A stretch of DNA of 64,000 nt, taken from positions 39,537-103,536 of the forward strand of contig WGLW01000032.1 in NCBI GenBank assembly GCA_016125405.1. The letters run 5' to 3'. The DNA is from Alphaproteobacteria bacterium. GTDB taxonomy: Bacteria > Pseudomonadota > Alphaproteobacteria > Caulobacterales > Hyphomonadaceae. A program made the position numbers and the translations under genes. The notes under the pieces were generated by a model, which did not search any database, was not told the DNA's origin, and worked only from the letters and a program-made list of their open reading frames with translations. Below are positions 8,332-16,795 of the stretch, piece after piece; the first letter of the stretch is position 1, and every line of letters begins with the position of its first letter.

Positions 8332-9186
8332 ATGCCTACGCCGAATTCACCCTGTTTCGAGGTCACAATTGCAGACCGGGTGGCCCACATCGTCCTGTCG
8401 CGGCCGGAAAAGCTGAATTCGATGATTCCAGAGTTCTGGAACGACCTGCCGGTCATCGTCCGCGACATCGACCGCAACGCGAAAGCGCGGGCCATCGTGA
8501 TCTCGTCCACCGGCAAGCACTTTTCCTCCGGCATGGACCTGTCGGTCTTCACCCGGCCGGAAGGCGTCACCGGCGGCGGCAAGGTTGACCCCTACGTCCG
8601 CGCCGAGAAGTTCCGCTCCGACATCCGCAACATCCAGGCGAGCTTCTCCTGTCTCGAAGAGGCGCGCGCGCCCGTCATCGCCTGCATCCAGGGCGGCGCC
8701 ATCGGCGGGGCGGTCGACCTCGTCTCCGCTTGCGACTTCCGCTTCGCTACCCGCGACGCCTTCTTCTGCATTCAGGAAATCAACATCGCGATGACGGCCG
8801 ATGTCGGCACCTTCCCGCGCCTGTGCAAGCTGATGCCCGAAGGCTGGGTGCGCCAGATGGCCTACACCGGCGAACGCCTGCCCGCCGCGCGCGCCCTCCA
8901 GCTCGGCCTCGTCAACGACACATTCGACACGCACGAGGCGATGGTGGCGCACGCCCTCGCCACCGCGCGCGAGATCGCCACGAAGAACCCTGTCGCCGTC
9001 ACCGGCTCGAAGGTCATGATCAACTACGCGCGCGATCACACCACGTCCGACTGCCTCGACTATATCGGCGTGTGGAATGCGGCGATGCTCGCAGGCCCGC
9101 ACATGGGCGAGGCGTTCGCCGCGAAGGCCGAAAAGCGCGAGCCGAACTTCCCCGACCTTCTGCCCCTGCGCGACAAGGCGATCTGA
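8332..9186 (+). CDS. Crotonase-family protein, probable delta3,5-delta2,4-dienoyl-CoA isomerase
   Basis: 284 residues with the crotonase fold and oxyanion-hole segments (SSTGKHFSSGMDL near 60-70 and QGGAIGGAVDL near 120-130). The three acidic residues known for dienoyl-CoA isomerase ECH1 are all present in matching context: Asp135 in SACDFR, Glu149 in CIQEIN and Asp157 in MTADVGTFPRL. This points to shuffling double bonds of unsaturated fatty acyl-CoAs in beta-oxidation rather than simple hydration. The next gene (COG4705 membrane protein) begins about 20 bases after the stop. Confidence 0.85.
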   Translation: MPTPNSPCFEVTIADRVAHIVLSRPEKLNSMIPEFWNDLPVIVRDIDRNAKARAIVISSTGKHFSSGMDLSVFTRPEGVTGGGKVDPYVRAEKFRSDIRNIQASFSCLEEARAPVIACIQGGAIGGAVDLVSACDFRFATRDAFFCIQEINIAMTADVGTFPRLCKLMPEGWVRQMAYTGERLPAARALQLGLVNDTFDTHEAMVAHALATAREIATKNPVAVTGSKVMINYARDHTTSDCLDYIGVWNAAMLAGPHMGEAFAAKAEKREPNFPDLLPLRDKAI

Positions 9187-9206
9187 ACCAGACGGAGGAC
9201 AGGACA

Positions 9207-9995
9207 CTGACCAGCGAACAAAAGAACGCCGCCGCCGACATCGCCAGCAAGGTCCCGGCCGTCACGCTCGGCTTCTGGGTCATCAAGATCGCCGCCACCA
9301 CGCTCGGCGAAACCGGCGGCGACACCGTCACCATGTCGATGAACCTCGGCTACCTCATCGGCACGGCGATCTTCCTCTCCACGCTGGTCGTGCTGGTGAT
9401 CCTCCAGATCCTGGCAAAGAAGTTCCGCCCCGTCCTCTACTGGCTCACCATCATCGCCTCCACCACCGCCGGCACCACAATGGCCGACTTCGCAGACCGC
9501 TCGCTCGGCATCGGTTATGCGGGCGGATCGACGCTGCTGCTCGCCTGCCTGCTCGGCGTCCTCGGCGCCTGGTACGCGGCCGAGCGCACCATCGCGGTCG
9601 AGACCGTCAACACGCCGCGCGTCGAAGCCTTCTACTGGCTCGCCATCACCTTCTCGCAGACGCTCGGCACGGCGCTGGGCGACTGGGTGGCGGACGAGAC
9701 GCCGCTGGGCTTCGCCGGTGGCGCGCTGCTGTTCGGCGCCGCCATCGCCGTCCTCGCCGCGCTCTATTTCCGGACGAAGACCTCGCGCGTCTTCCTCTTC
9801 TGGTCCGCCTTCATTCTCACTCGCCCGCTCGGCGCCACGGTCGGCGACCTGCTCGACAAGCCGCTCAACGAAGGCGGCATGGCCCTCAGCCGCGCCGCCG
9901 CCACGCTCGTGCTGGCCGTCTTCATCGCCGTCTGCCTCGTGCTGATCCCGCAGAAGGCGGGCAGCCATGCCCGCAAGGCGGCAGAGCCGACCTAG
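9207..9995 (+). CDS. COG4705-type integral membrane protein, probable CTG start
   Basis: About 262 residues with four internal repeats, each a helix with a GxxxGD-type motif: TTLGETGGDTVTMSMNLGY, STTAGTTMADFADRSLGIGY, SQTLGTALGDWVADETPLGF and TRPLGATVGDLLDKPLNEGG. This is the pattern of the COG4705 membrane-anchored family, whose function is unknown. No ATG, GTG or TTG lies between the upstream crotonase stop and the first repeat. A CTG at 9207 has a perfect GGAGG (9194-9198) eight bases upstream, so CTG is the likely start. The first ATG (9331) would remove the first helix. Confidence 0.8.
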   Translation: MTSEQKNAAADIASKVPAVTLGFWVIKIAATTLGETGGDTVTMSMNLGYLIGTAIFLSTLVVLVILQILAKKFRPVLYWLTIIASTTAGTTMADFADRSLGIGYAGGSTLLLACLLGVLGAWYAAERTIAVETVNTPRVEAFYWLAITFSQTLGTALGDWVADETPLGFAGGALLFGAAIAVLAALYFRTKTSRVFLFWSAFILTRPLGATVGDLLDKPLNEGGMALSRAAATLVLAVFIAVCLVLIPQKAGSHARKAAEPT

Positions 9996-10181
9996 CCGCC
10001 GCCGGCTCGCCGCTCAGGCGAGCGACCGCTTCACAGGCGAGTGCACCCGCACGAACTTCCCGCAATAGAGATATAAACGATCACATGCGGGTTACTTGTC
10101 GTCATCTATTCATTGCTTGGCGCTTGTTGGATCAGGACTTGCATGCGCCATCTTATAAATGAGCGCTTTCTGGAACGTGTC

Positions 10182-10940
10182 ATGCAGACATCACCAGCCA
10201 AAAGAGTTCAGGCGGCCATCAACAAGGTGGTTGGTCCGCTCGGCATCCGGGTGGTGCGTAACCGGCACGACTGGAGCGACACCCAGAACTTCATCCCCCT
10301 GAAGGGCACGCTCGCCGCCGCGCAGAAGGCCAGCCTGTCGGTCGGCGACTACATCGACACGGTGATGAACAACATCCCCGGCGCCACCCGGTTCATGATC
10401 GACTCGCTTCACAAGCTCGGCGTGTTCGACGACGCGGTCGCCAGCGCGCTGGAGATCGGGCCCGGCTCCGGACGTTATCTGGAAAAGATCGTCGAGGCCT
10501 GTCGCCCGGCTCGCTACGAGATCTACGAAACCGCCAAGCCCTGGGCCAACTACCTCGTCTCGCGGCACAACGTTATCCTGCAGCCGACGGATGGATCGTC
10601 GCTCGCGCCCACGGCGGATGCGAGTTGCGACCTCGTGATGGCCTTCAAGGTATTTTCCTCCATCCCCTTCATGCCCACCATCCGCTACTGGCTGGAGATG
10701 CAGCGCGTGACGCGCCCGGGCGGACGCATCGTGTTCGACGTCATGACGGAAGACTGCCTGCCGCCGGGCGCCATCGCCACATGGGCGGCGTCCGGCATCA
10801 ACAACGGCGCCTATCCGGCAGTCATGCCACGCAGGCCGATGCTCGCCCTGTTCGACACTGCTGGGTTCGCTCTGGTCGGATCGTTCCGCGCGCCGATGGG
10901 CGTGGGCCAGACCGAAACCTTCGTGTTCCGCAAGACCTGA
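10182..10940 (+). CDS. Class I SAM-dependent methyltransferase
   Basis: About 252 residues from the ATG at 10182 (GGAA six bases upstream); in-frame ATGs at 10143 and 10113 are alternatives. SAM-binding motif I is ALEIGPGSGRYLEK, followed by an acidic ETAKPW at motif II position, DLVMAFKVFSSIP at motif IV and the post-motif RVTRPGGRIVFDV. The long N-terminal part before the fold and the substrate are unrecognised. The gene is isolated, with an AT-richer 186-bp leader containing TATAAA-like sequence and a terminator just downstream. Confidence 0.75.
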   Translation: MQTSPAKRVQAAINKVVGPLGIRVVRNRHDWSDTQNFIPLKGTLAAAQKASLSVGDYIDTVMNNIPGATRFMIDSLHKLGVFDDAVASALEIGPGSGRYLEKIVEACRPARYEIYETAKPWANYLVSRHNVILQPTDGSSLAPTADASCDLVMAFKVFSSIPFMPTIRYWLEMQRVTRPGGRIVFDVMTEDCLPPGAIATWAASGINNGAYPAVMPRRPMLALFDTAGFALVGSFRAPMGVGQTETFVFRKT

Positions 10941-10957
10941 CAACCCGCCCAAACAAA

Positions 10958-10983
10958 AAACGCCTCCCCGAAGGGAGGCGTTT
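10958..10983. terminator. Bidirectional rho-independent terminator
   Basis: An 11-bp perfect stem (AAACGCCTCCC / GGGAGGCGTTT) with a CGAA loop. A-rich sequence (10951-10960) lies to the left and T-rich sequence to the right, so it can end both the methyltransferase transcript and the convergent cytochrome c transcript. Confidence 0.85.
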
Positions 10984-11013
10984 CTCGTTCGGTCTCTTAA
11001 AGCCTTAGCGGCT

Positions 11014-11379
11014 TCAGATCGGCTTCTTGGTGAGGAACATCGCCACGTTGGCCTTGTCCTCGTCGCTGAGCGAAGCGCCCATGCCTTTCATCTTGCCGGT
11101 CGTCAGCGCTGCGACGACTTCGCTGGCCTGCTTCTCGGCCAGCACGCTCACCGCAGGCGCGCCGCGCACGCCCGAGCCATGGCAGCCGATGCAGTGCGAG
11201 TTGAAGATTTCCTCGCCCGGGCCCTGGGCCGCGGCCACAGCCGCCGGCAGGGCGGGCGTGGTCGATGCGGCTGCAGCGGGGGCCGCCGGCATCGGTTTTT
11301 CGGCGGCAGGCGTCGAGGCGCAACCGGCCGCCATCGCTGCGAGGGCGAGGCCGCCCGCGATCCATGCAATACGCTTCAT
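11014..11379 (-). CDS. Small class I cytochrome c lipoprotein
   Basis: 121 residues. A lipoprotein signal peptide ends at Cys20 (AAMAAGC), followed by an Ala/Pro-rich linker to about residue 52 and a c-type cytochrome domain. The heme is attached at CIGCH (Cys63, Cys66, His67), and Met98 or Met100 in GKMKGMGASLSDED is the likely sixth ligand. Expected location is the periplasmic face of a membrane, carrying single electrons. No partner oxidoreductase lies next to it. Confidence 0.88.
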   Translation of the reverse strand: MKRIAWIAGGLALAAMAAGCASTPAAEKPMPAAPAAAASTTPALPAAVAAAQGPGEEIFNSHCIGCHGSGVRGAPAVSVLAEKQASEVVAALTTGKMKGMGASLSDEDKANVAMFLTKKPI

Positions 11380-11624
11380 TCAAATCCCCTCTCTGGTTTT
11401 CCGGCTGTCCGCCGGTTTGTCTCGCGACCTGCCCGCGCCTCCGCCCCCGGTGGACTCGGCAGTCGCGGTCAGTTTGCATAAAACCGCCCGCCGCACCACG
11501 CCTTTCCGCAAAGTAACGTGGCGGATCAGGTAGCCTGCACGTTCAGGGGCAGAGGGTGGAATTTGCTGCTGGCGGTTGTTGCCAGCTGTAACACTCCGCA
11601 CAGAATGTCGTCTCGGAGGACAAT

Positions 11625-12491
11625 ATGGGCGAGATTGAAACGCGCAATTTGGGGGATAACGGGCAAGCATATGTCCGTGAGCACCTGGGCGAAGTGAATG
11701 TCTTCTGCGCGGCCCTGCTCGAAACCGTCAATTCCCAGCCGGGCGGCGTATTTACGTTGGCCCCCGCTGGAACCACGGCGGATCGTTTGGCGGAATTCAG
11801 AGCGGGTGGATTGTTGCGCGAAAACCAGTCGGGCGCTGGCGCCTTCTCGCTGCCGGACGGCAGCACGATGGTTCCGGTTGTCTCCCTCATAGGGAGGCAA
11901 GCAAAACTTCTAAGAGAAACCATGATGGCGACGAGCGGCGCCGTATGCATCATCGACGATTTCAATCCGCGGTGGGGCGACACCGATACATACTTTGAAC
12001 CAACTGCATTTGGTGTTGGCGAAGAGACCTATCACGTGCTGACCGCCGAGCACGGCGACGATGATTTCGCCAGCGCTGTTCACAATGGAAACGCGCTTTG
12101 GCATGCCGTGACCGCCGTATGTCGCGTTGCCCCGAGCATAGACGCCACGCGCGCATCCACCCCGTCGGAGCTCCGGCGTTGCGCGGCGTCAGCGATCCTG
12201 ATCACCTGCATCGCCCATGATGGCGAAGGTTTCGTAGCGTGGCAGCGTGGGTCTGCTGGCGACGTTACGATCACAATCGACGATAAAGGTCGCCTATTCT
12301 GGAATGCCGAGGCGGCATCACTTGATGAAGTCGAGAAGCGCTTTGTCGCAAGCGCGAAACTCGAGCCAATTGCCCATTTAAACATTCAGCCGAAGCCCAA
12401 CGCTCCGCCCGCCCTTGCGCTTCGGGTAGCTGCTATGGCGCAGAACAGTTTGCCCAAGGGTGCGTTGGACGCGATTGGTTATACTCAATAG
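11625..12491 (+). CDS. Orphan protein of unknown function
   Basis: 288 residues with a GGA-containing Shine-Dalgarno region (TCGGAGGACAAT) before the ATG. No signal peptide or membrane segment. Visible features are only a Trp/Asp-rich stretch (DDFNPRWGDTDTYFEP) and a C-terminal half with WQRGSAGDVTITIDDKGRLFWN. I recognise no family. Codon use is less GC-biased than in neighbouring genes (CAT, TTT, GAA and ATA codons are common), which may indicate later acquisition. The 245-bp upstream gap holds no gene I can see. Confidence 0.6.
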   Translation: MGEIETRNLGDNGQAYVREHLGEVNVFCAALLETVNSQPGGVFTLAPAGTTADRLAEFRAGGLLRENQSGAGAFSLPDGSTMVPVVSLIGRQAKLLRETMMATSGAVCIIDDFNPRWGDTDTYFEPTAFGVGEETYHVLTAEHGDDDFASAVHNGNALWHAVTAVCRVAPSIDATRASTPSELRRCAASAILITCIAHDGEGFVAWQRGSAGDVTITIDDKGRLFWNAEAASLDEVEKRFVASAKLEPIAHLNIQPKPNAPPALALRVAAMAQNSLPKGALDAIGYTQ

Positions 12492-12588
12492 CTCAGATCG
12501 GATTCATTGGCGGCAAGCGTCAGCCACCCCCCGCCCTCATCTGCTATGATCTCCCCACCACGTCAGCCTCCGCCTCGGAGACCCCGCA

Positions 12589-12960
12589 ATGGACATTCGA
12601 TCGACGCTCGTGAGCCTCTGCGACGCCTTCAACGCGCATGACCTCGACCGGATCATGAGCCTCTTTGCCGACGACTGCGTTCTGGAGATGCCGAAGGGCG
12701 ACAAGCCATGGGGCGCGCGGTTCAGCGGCAAGGCGGATGTGCGCGCCGCGCTGGCGACGCGCTTCTCGGGCCTTCCCGACGTGCACTATGGCGACGCCGA
12801 ACACTTCGTCGATGACGCCGCCAACGCCGGCATTTCAAAGTGGACGCTCACCGGCACGCCCGCCAGCGGAGCGAAGATCACGGTCCGCGGCTGCGACTTC
12901 TATACGTTTCGCGATGGCAAGGTGATCCGCAAGGATTCCTACTGGAAAATCGTCGGCTGA
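12589..12960 (+). CDS. SnoaL-like / NTF2-like domain protein
   Basis: 123 residues with the cone-shaped NTF2/SnoaL fold signature: an initial helix (LVSLCDAFNAHDLDRIMSLF), ADDCVLEMPKG, a GKADVRAALATRF helix and C-terminal beta strands ending DGKVIRKDSYWKI. Members include ketosteroid isomerase-like enzymes and ligand-binding proteins; this one has no decisive catalytic signature and its substrate is unknown. A GGAG site lies eight bases before the ATG. It stands as a single gene. Confidence 0.8.
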   Translation: MDIRSTLVSLCDAFNAHDLDRIMSLFADDCVLEMPKGDKPWGARFSGKADVRAALATRFSGLPDVHYGDAEHFVDDAANAGISKWTLTGTPASGAKITVRGCDFYTFRDGKVIRKDSYWKIVG

Positions 12961-13035
12961 TCCGGCGCCACGCCCGAGCGGGAATATCCGCTCCGCTTAT
13001 CCGACCCACATCCCGGCGCGCGCAGACTGCCGCGC

Positions 13036-13720
13036 ATGACGTCTGCCGCCTTCCCTCCAGCATTCGACATTCCCGCGATCTGGGATCGCGCGCGCTCGAT
13101 GCTGGCCGATGTACTGGCGCGCTTTGGCGGGCCGCAGGCGATGGCGTCGCGGCGCGAGATGCGGCGCGGCGAGCGCAGCGAGATCCGCGCCTGGCTTGGC
13201 CCCGTCGAGATCATCGCGCGCGGCCTCATTGCCGTCGCCGCCGCAACGCGCCTGATGATGACAGCCGAAGGCCTCGCCCTCCTTCGCGCGACGCAGAAGG
13301 CGATCCCGCCCGCCCCGCGCCCCTTTCCCCGATCCCACAAACTCACCATCCCGGCGCCCGGCTGGTTCACCATCGCCCGCCGCTGGTCGCCCGAACCAGA
13401 CAAGCAACCAGAGACACAACCAGCGCCCGAACCGCCCGAGACAAACCCCGTGCGCGGCGTCTTCTCCGGCCTGCGCTGGCGCCTTGATGCCGAGGCCTCG
13501 CCAAAGCCCTTGCCGCGCGCCTTCCGCACGCTGCTCCTCAGCCTCGACGCGGAACGTCTCGACGCCGCCGTCTACGCCGCCAGCCAGCGCCGCGCGGGAA
13601 AACCAACCGGCGGCCTGCTGCTGGCCCGCCGCCCGCACATGGCCGCACGGCGCCGAGGCGTTTCACGCGCTCTACGAACACGCCTGCTCACTCTTCCGGA
13701 AATTCGAAAGCTCGGCCTGA
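13036..13720 (+). pseudogene. Hypothetical protein gene with a probable frameshift near 13640
   Basis: The frame opened at ATG 13036 reads naturally to about 13640 (N-terminal FGGPQAMASRREMRRGERSE, then Pro-rich linker, then FRTLLLSLDAERLDAAVYAASQRRAGKP). After that it turns Arg-rich and would run on to 14211, antisense across the convergent gene. The +1 frame over the same bases gives a protein-like ending (WPHGAEAFHALYEHACSLF, RKFESSA) and a stop at 13718-13720. A one-base deletion or equivalent between about 13600 and 13650 restores one gene of about 228 residues. This is either decay or a sequencing error. I recognise no family. Confidence 0.55.
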
Positions 13721-13782
13721 CCGCGCCTCAGCGCGATGCGTTTGCCTCGCCGGTTCCGCCAGCGGGGTCGCGGGCGTGCGCC

Positions 13783-14127
13783 TCACCCCGCCAGGCTGAA
13801 CACCGCCCGCGCCGTGAAGGCCAGCACATCGGCCGAGCGCGCCTCCAGCGACACGAACGCAATGGCGTGGGTTTTCTTGTCCACCGTCACATCCAGCGTC
13901 ACCAGATGGTCCGCCGCGAAGACCGCCGAGCCCATCTCCAGCGAAAACGAGTCGAGCTTCATGCCCGGGCTCGCGCCATCGATCAGCGAGCGGATCGCCA
14001 GCGCCGAACACCGTTTCGGCTCCAGCCGCCCCGGCGCGCCCAGCGCAACCGCCTCCACCGTGATCGGCGCATCGCCTGCGACATCGGCGTCCGCTTCCGG
14101 CCCAGCCCCGAATTCCGCTGTCGTCAT
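13783..14127 (-). CDS. Hypothetical protein, possible hotdog-like domain
   Basis: 114 residues with a near-ideal ribosome site (GGAGGAAGCC directly before ATG at 14127), which is the main reason to trust it over the opposite-strand frame. The sequence has strands typical of a small alpha/beta fold (MGSAVFAADHLVTLDVTV, DKKTHAIAFVSLEARSADVL) that resemble a single hotdog domain, but no active-site motif is clear. It converges on the frameshifted gene at 13036-13720. The function is unknown. Confidence 0.65.
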   Translation of the reverse strand: MTTAEFGAGPEADADVAGDAPITVEAVALGAPGRLEPKRCSALAIRSLIDGASPGMKLDSFSLEMGSAVFAADHLVTLDVTVDKKTHAIAFVSLEARSADVLAFTARAVFSLAG

Positions 14128-14207
14128 GGCTTCCTCCGGCGCCCGGCCGCCGCCGGGTTAAGCAACACTAACCGCTGGTTAACCCCTCGCGGCTTACGCG
14201 GAAAGGC

Positions 14208-15146
14208 ATGATGCGGCTGCGATTCCCCGTTTCCGCCCTCCCGCTGGGTCTGGCGCTCGGCCTCGCCGCCGCGCCGCTTGCCGCGCACGCGCAGGAGAAG
14301 CCGGCGGCCGCTCCCGCCGCAGCTCAGGCCCGCGTCGACGACATCCAGATCAGCCAGACCGCCGACAGCGTCTCGATCCTGGTGAAACTCTCGGCCCAGC
14401 CAAAAGCCGCCTCCGCCAAACAGGCAAACGGCGCCCTCGAACTCCAGATCGATGGCGTGACCCTACCGCAGTCGGCCTTCGATCCGGCCGGCGACACGCT
14501 GGTCCGCCACGTCGTCATCGCGCCGGTCACCGCCGCAGCCGACACATCGAAAATCCGTCTCGAGGGCGCAGCCTTCGGCGCCGCCAGCACCACGATCTAT
14601 CGCAACGCCGTTTTGATCGAGACAAAGCTCGCCGACGCCAGCCTCCCGTCCGCCGCCTCGCTGATGAAACAGCCGGACGCAAAGAAGCCTGCGACCGCGA
14701 CTCAATCGGCCGACGCGCTGCAATCCCATCCAGCCCCGGGCCCGGCGCCTGTGGAAAAAGCCAGCCTGCCCACGCCGCCTCCCGCGCCGGAAGTGAAATC
14801 GACATCGCTCGCTTCAATCGCCAAACTCGACGCCGCCGCCTGCGCCTCCGCCAGCGCCCAACTGGAAAAGGACGCCTGGTCATTGCTGGCGCTGGGCGAC
14901 AACGCGCTTTGCCTGATCGATGAAAAGAAATTTTCCGAAGCGCGCAAAAGCCTTGATCAGCTTGCGGCCTTCAGTCCCGAAGACTGGCGGGTTTCCCTCG
15001 GCCGGGCGGCGCTTTCGGATTTGGGGGGTGACGCCAGCAACGCCGAGATCGGTTACCGGAACGCGGCTATGCTGGCGCCTGATCAAGCCACCCGCGACGC
15101 CATAAATGGCGAACTGGCGAAGCTGGTGGGCCCTGCAATCAACTGA
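14208..15146 (+). CDS. Exported protein with beta-rich N-terminal and TPR-like C-terminal part
   Basis: 312 residues. The signal peptide (LPLGLALGLAAAPLAAHAQ) is followed by Ala-rich sequence and a beta-rich region (VDDIQISQTADSVSILVKLS, then LRH/VVIAP strands) resembling an AMIN-type cell-envelope domain. A Pro/Ala/Lys linker (about 150-200) leads to a helical C-terminal part (WSLLALGDNALCLIDEKKFS and following) like a short TPR. The layout suggests periplasmic protein-protein contacts at the envelope. Identification of the AMIN domain is tentative. It is a single gene. Confidence 0.65.
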   Translation: MMRLRFPVSALPLGLALGLAAAPLAAHAQEKPAAAPAAAQARVDDIQISQTADSVSILVKLSAQPKAASAKQANGALELQIDGVTLPQSAFDPAGDTLVRHVVIAPVTAAADTSKIRLEGAAFGAASTTIYRNAVLIETKLADASLPSAASLMKQPDAKKPATATQSADALQSHPAPGPAPVEKASLPTPPPAPEVKSTSLASIAKLDAAACASASAQLEKDAWSLLALGDNALCLIDEKKFSEARKSLDQLAAFSPEDWRVSLGRAALSDLGGDASNAEIGYRNAAMLAPDQATRDAINGELAKLVGPAIN

Positions 15147-15363
15147 ACTCTACGAGGGGAAGGTATCTTCCCGGCGGGCGACCTCGGGGGGTCGGGGGGG
15201 ACGGATAAGGCCGCCAGCGCCGGGAAGACTGTCGACACAACGTCAGGGGACGTGCGTCGGTTCCAGTCACATGGTGATTTATTTTTCGAAGGGAAGACCT
15301 GCGGCCGGATGCGGTCATCACGCCGCAGTGAGCGCCCCGGAAAACCAGCCGCCCAAAACGAAA

Positions 15364-15388
15364 CGGGCGGCCCGTGATGGGCCGCCCG
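15364..15388 (-). terminator. Rho-independent terminator of the 15416-15835 gene
   Basis: A perfect 10-bp GC stem (CGGGCGGCCC / GGGCCGCCCG) with loop GTGAT. On the minus strand it is followed by TTTCGTTTT, so it terminates the minus-strand gene that ends at 15416. The rest of the 15147-15415 gap holds G-rich runs and a short GGGAAG/CTTCCC hairpin but no gene. Confidence 0.8.
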
Positions 15389-15415
15389 AATACGCTGTAC
15401 GCTACTCTACTAAAC

Positions 15416-15835
15416 TTATGCGACGCTGCGCGCGCTCGCTGCGGCGTCCCGCGCACTGAACACATCTCCGAGATGGCCAGCGCCCTGGATGCCAAATTCC
15501 GTGCGGGCAAACTCGCCGATGGCCGGGAACAGCCCGGCGATCTCGGCGTGGCCCAGACCTTCTTTCTGGAGCGACCGGATCATCTGCTCGGCCACCATCC
15601 TGCGGCCGCCGGGCGTCTGTTCGATCAGGCGGGCGATCACGCCGGTCGAGGCGCCGATCTCCGCGCCCATCTTGGCCGACAGCGTCCGCGCGCCGGGGAG
15701 TTCCTGATAAATCCGTGTGGCGATTTCCGCGCCCTGCCGCTCCGCAGCATTCAGCACGATGCCGAGCGCCGATCGGGCCTTCTTGCCCGACATGCCCGTC
15801 GACGTGGCAATGTGCTTGACGAAGTCGTTCAGCAT
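15416..15835 (-). CDS. Small helical protein of unknown function
   Basis: 139 residues, almost all predicted helix: FVKHIATSTGMSGKKARSAL, then RLIEQTPGGRRMVAEQMIRS, then GLFPAIGEFARTEFGIQGAG. The pattern is weakly reminiscent of DUF2780/DUF2267-type small helical proteins, but I cannot assign it. No signal peptide. A GAGGG sequence lies upstream of the ATG. It has its own terminator downstream, so it is probably monocistronic. Confidence 0.6.
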   Translation of the reverse strand: MLNDFVKHIATSTGMSGKKARSALGIVLNAAERQGAEIATRIYQELPGARTLSAKMGAEIGASTGVIARLIEQTPGGRRMVAEQMIRSLQKEGLGHAEIAGLFPAIGEFARTEFGIQGAGHLGDVFSARDAAASARSVA

Positions 15836-15901
15836 GCGGCGCGCCCTCTACACATGTTTACTCGTGAGGGGACAGTCTGACGCCTTATGGTTGCTGAGGA
15901 C

Positions 15902-16690
15902 TTAAGGATCGCCAGACCCGGAGGGATCGCAGGCCCCATAGGCGGCGGCCTTGTGCCCGCCCAGATGCGCCCACATCTGGTCGCCCCAGGAATAATGCCA
16001 CCATTCTGTGGGATTGTTGGCGAAGCCGGCCTCGGTCATCACCCAGTAGAGCAGCCGCCGGTTGGCCCGCGCCTCCTCGTCGGACATCGACGCCGGCGGC
16101 GTGTGCTCAAACCCATCGGTCCACGCGGTTTCCGTGAGGTCGTCGAAAATCCCGCCCATATAGAGCGACTGTCCCGTCTCGCTGACGATCAGCGTCAGGT
16201 CGACAGCTCCGCCGGTCGAATGCGGCGACGGCGAATTGCGGCCCGCCGTCGGCGCCGCCCAGTATTTCTCCACCTCGTCCACCAGCGCCCGCCCTTCCAG
16301 ATGCGGCTGGCGCGCCTGCAGCCATTTCGGAAACCAGACATCGTGGAAGTAGCGCTGGATCGCCTGCGGCCGCCAGGCGTCAAACAGGAACAACTCCAGC
16401 CCCTCCGCCGCCAGCCGCCCGTTCACTTCCCGCAGCCGCGTCGCCACAGAGCGGCGCAGGTACAGTTCCGGGATCGAGCCGGGCACCGACATGTAATAGG
16501 GCGGGTTCTGCGCCAGGTTGTAATGGTTGGCGCCGGCGAGCCCCACCGACCGCGCCTCGACGCAGCGCTCCTGCGCCAGCGGCGCCGTGAACGCGATCGG
16601 GGTCTTCTCCCGATAGCCGTCCTTGCGCCGCAACACCTCGGCGGATGACGGAACCGGTTTCAGCCTCAGGGAATCGAGCGCGCGCGTCAT
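15902..16690 (-). CDS. ddpX: D-alanyl-D-alanine dipeptidase (VanX/DdpX family)
   Basis: 262 residues from the ATG at 16690. Metallopeptidase family M15D motifs are intact: SPHSTGGAVD gives zinc ligands His157 and Asp164, and TEWWHYSWGDQ gives catalytic Glu229 and zinc ligand His232. RPQAIQRYFHD precedes them. It cleaves D-Ala-D-Ala released during peptidoglycan turnover, allowing re-use of the amino acid. No VanH/VanA-like genes are nearby, so a resistance role is not supported. No obvious signal peptide. It is divergent from the BrkB gene. Confidence 0.88.
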   Translation of the reverse strand: MTRALDSLRLKPVPSSAEVLRRKDGYREKTPIAFTAPLAQERCVEARSVGLAGANHYNLAQNPPYYMSVPGSIPELYLRRSVATRLREVNGRLAAEGLELFLFDAWRPQAIQRYFHDVWFPKWLQARQPHLEGRALVDEVEKYWAAPTAGRNSPSPHSTGGAVDLTLIVSETGQSLYMGGIFDDLTETAWTDGFEHTPPASMSDEEARANRRLLYWVMTEAGFANNPTEWWHYSWGDQMWAHLGGHKAAAYGACDPSGSGDP

Positions 16691-16795
16691 GGGCCGGCAG
16701 CCTATGTCGCCCGGCGCATATGTGGAACCGCGCCGGAAACCTGCGCGTTTTATTTCATTCTGGCCGGCGTCGCCGGTCGTGCAAGCTGGAGACGG

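Noticed and set aside
13036..14211. Reading the 13036 frame to its full 391 codons
   Set aside because: The last 190 codons are Arg-rich and lie antisense to the 13783-14127 gene, which has a GGAGGAAGCC ribosome site. A frameshift near 13640 explains the data better.
15147..15415. G-quadruplex or small RNA in the G-rich gap
   Set aside because: Runs of six and seven Gs occur at 15184-15200, but the four evenly spaced tracts needed for a convincing quadruplex are not there, and no promoter is evident.
15902..16690. Part of a vancomycin-resistance cluster because of the VanX-like enzyme
   Set aside because: There are no VanH, VanA or VanRS-like genes nearby. Isolated DdpX-type dipeptidases serve peptidoglycan turnover in Gram-negative bacteria.
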